From: Verrucomicrobiota bacterium
GTDB lineage: Bacteria > Verrucomicrobiota > Verrucomicrobiia > Opitutales > Opitutaceae
Direction: 5' to 3'
Assembly (NCBI GenBank): GCA_030604905.1
Contig: JAUVVA010000005.1
Span: 1 to 64,000, forward strand
DNA length: 64,000 bases
Under the pieces are notes generated by a model. That model saw only the letters and a program-made list of their open reading frames with translations. It made no database searches and was not told where the DNA came from. The translations under genes and the position numbers were made by a program. Below, in pieces: positions 63,772 through 64,000 of the stretch (position 1 is its first letter; each line of letters starts with the position of its first letter).

Positions 63772-64000
63772 TTAGCGCAGGCGCGAGGGGGGCGGGAACT
63801 GCTTGCCGTGGAGGGCGTCCTTGGCCTGCTGGCCCCAGAAGGGCGTCGGCGTGTAGTCCCAATCGAGGATCATGCGCGGGGAGGCCTTCGGGTGGAAACA
63901 CCAGCCGGTCCAGTGGAGGCGGCGCTGCTGGATGAGGCCGAGCATGTCGGGCACCCAGGTCTCCCAGTCCTCCTGGATGTTGTGCGGCATGAAGTTCATC
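63772..64000 (-). CDS. Second GH5 enzyme, C-terminal part (5' end outside window)
   Basis: The last 75 residues ([20 protein letters not shown] to [16 protein letters not shown]) align without gaps to the end of the GH5 enzyme at 62471; I count about 62 of 75 identities. This indicates a tandem duplication. The catalytic part lies beyond the window edge. The two genes are 101 bp apart, in the same direction. Confidence 0.85.
   Translation of the reverse strand, partial: MNFMPHNIQEDWETWVPDMLGLIQQRRLHWTGWCFHPKASPRMILDWDYTPTPFWGQQAKDALHGKQFPPPSRLR

Overview
The window is high-GC DNA that I place in the Verrucomicrobiota, most likely an Opitutaceae-type bacterium. This is inference from gene content. 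It carries a Verru_Chthon cassette protein A homologue, single-gene G|FTLIE prepilins, PEP-CTERM proteins, many glycoside hydrolases with LacI/GntR/AraC regulators, and a twin-hairpin repeat of the 'HGRDARAT/GETPVPR' kind that I associate with verrucomicrobial genomes. No rRNA or CRISPR array is present. One tRNA gene (Val, CAC) was found.

Layout. 1-3 kb: end of a lactate-utilisation operon (lutB partial, lutC) with a heptamer repeat between the genes, then pyrH and a membrane protein. 3-8.8 kb: GH42 beta-galactosidase with a divergent AraC regulator that may be frameshifted, a DUF4139 protein and a VOC protein. 8.8-15.2 kb: defence island with a structured leader, type III restriction-modification genes mod and res, and a HipA-family YjjJ-like kinase preceded by an AT-rich iteron region. 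15.3-26.4 kb: gnd, an orphan protein with protein-kinase-like residues, a DUF418 membrane protein, a GH3 hydrolase divergent from a LacI regulator, two small Cys-containing proteins and an EF-hand protein. 26.4-34.6 kb: surface and secreted proteins (choice-of-anchor M type, prepilin, PEP-CTERM), an MFS-spermidine synthase fusion, Fur and a ferric-reductase-like flavoprotein.

34.6-45.5 kb: a tightly overlapping operon (BadF-type sugar kinase, MazG-like pyrophosphatase, cysteine synthase, GNAT), a three-gene type III polyketide cluster (methyltransferase, FAD oxidoreductase, chalcone synthase-like enzyme), rpe, sufE, a Ski2-like helicase carrying in-frame palindromic repeats, and a UMF1-like transporter. 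45.7-48.3 kb: tRNA-Val and two unknown proteins. 48.4-64 kb: nucleoside hydrolase, a frameshifted GntR-LacI regulator, a prepilin/PEP-CTERM/secreted trio, a repeat cluster, then a minus-strand polysaccharide locus: two tandem GH5 genes, Verru_Chthon cassette protein A with a translationally coupled secreted partner, a PL22-like lyase, an FAD oxidoreductase and a GH130 phosphorylase.

How the parts work together. The GH42, GH3, GH5, GH130 and PL22-like genes, each near a regulator, suggest a plant or algal polysaccharide degrader. Exported GH5 enzymes would make oligosaccharides that the cytoplasmic GH130, GH3 and GH42 enzymes process, feeding gnd and rpe. Prepilin-like and PEP-CTERM genes next to these enzymes suggest a link between the surface apparatus and polymer use. 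The strongest leads for undescribed biology are the lone cassette A pair inside the polysaccharide locus, the orphan kinase-like protein, the autoregulated-looking YjjJ gene beside the type III system with its structured leader, and several families of short palindromic repeats. Statements about GC content are estimates by eye.
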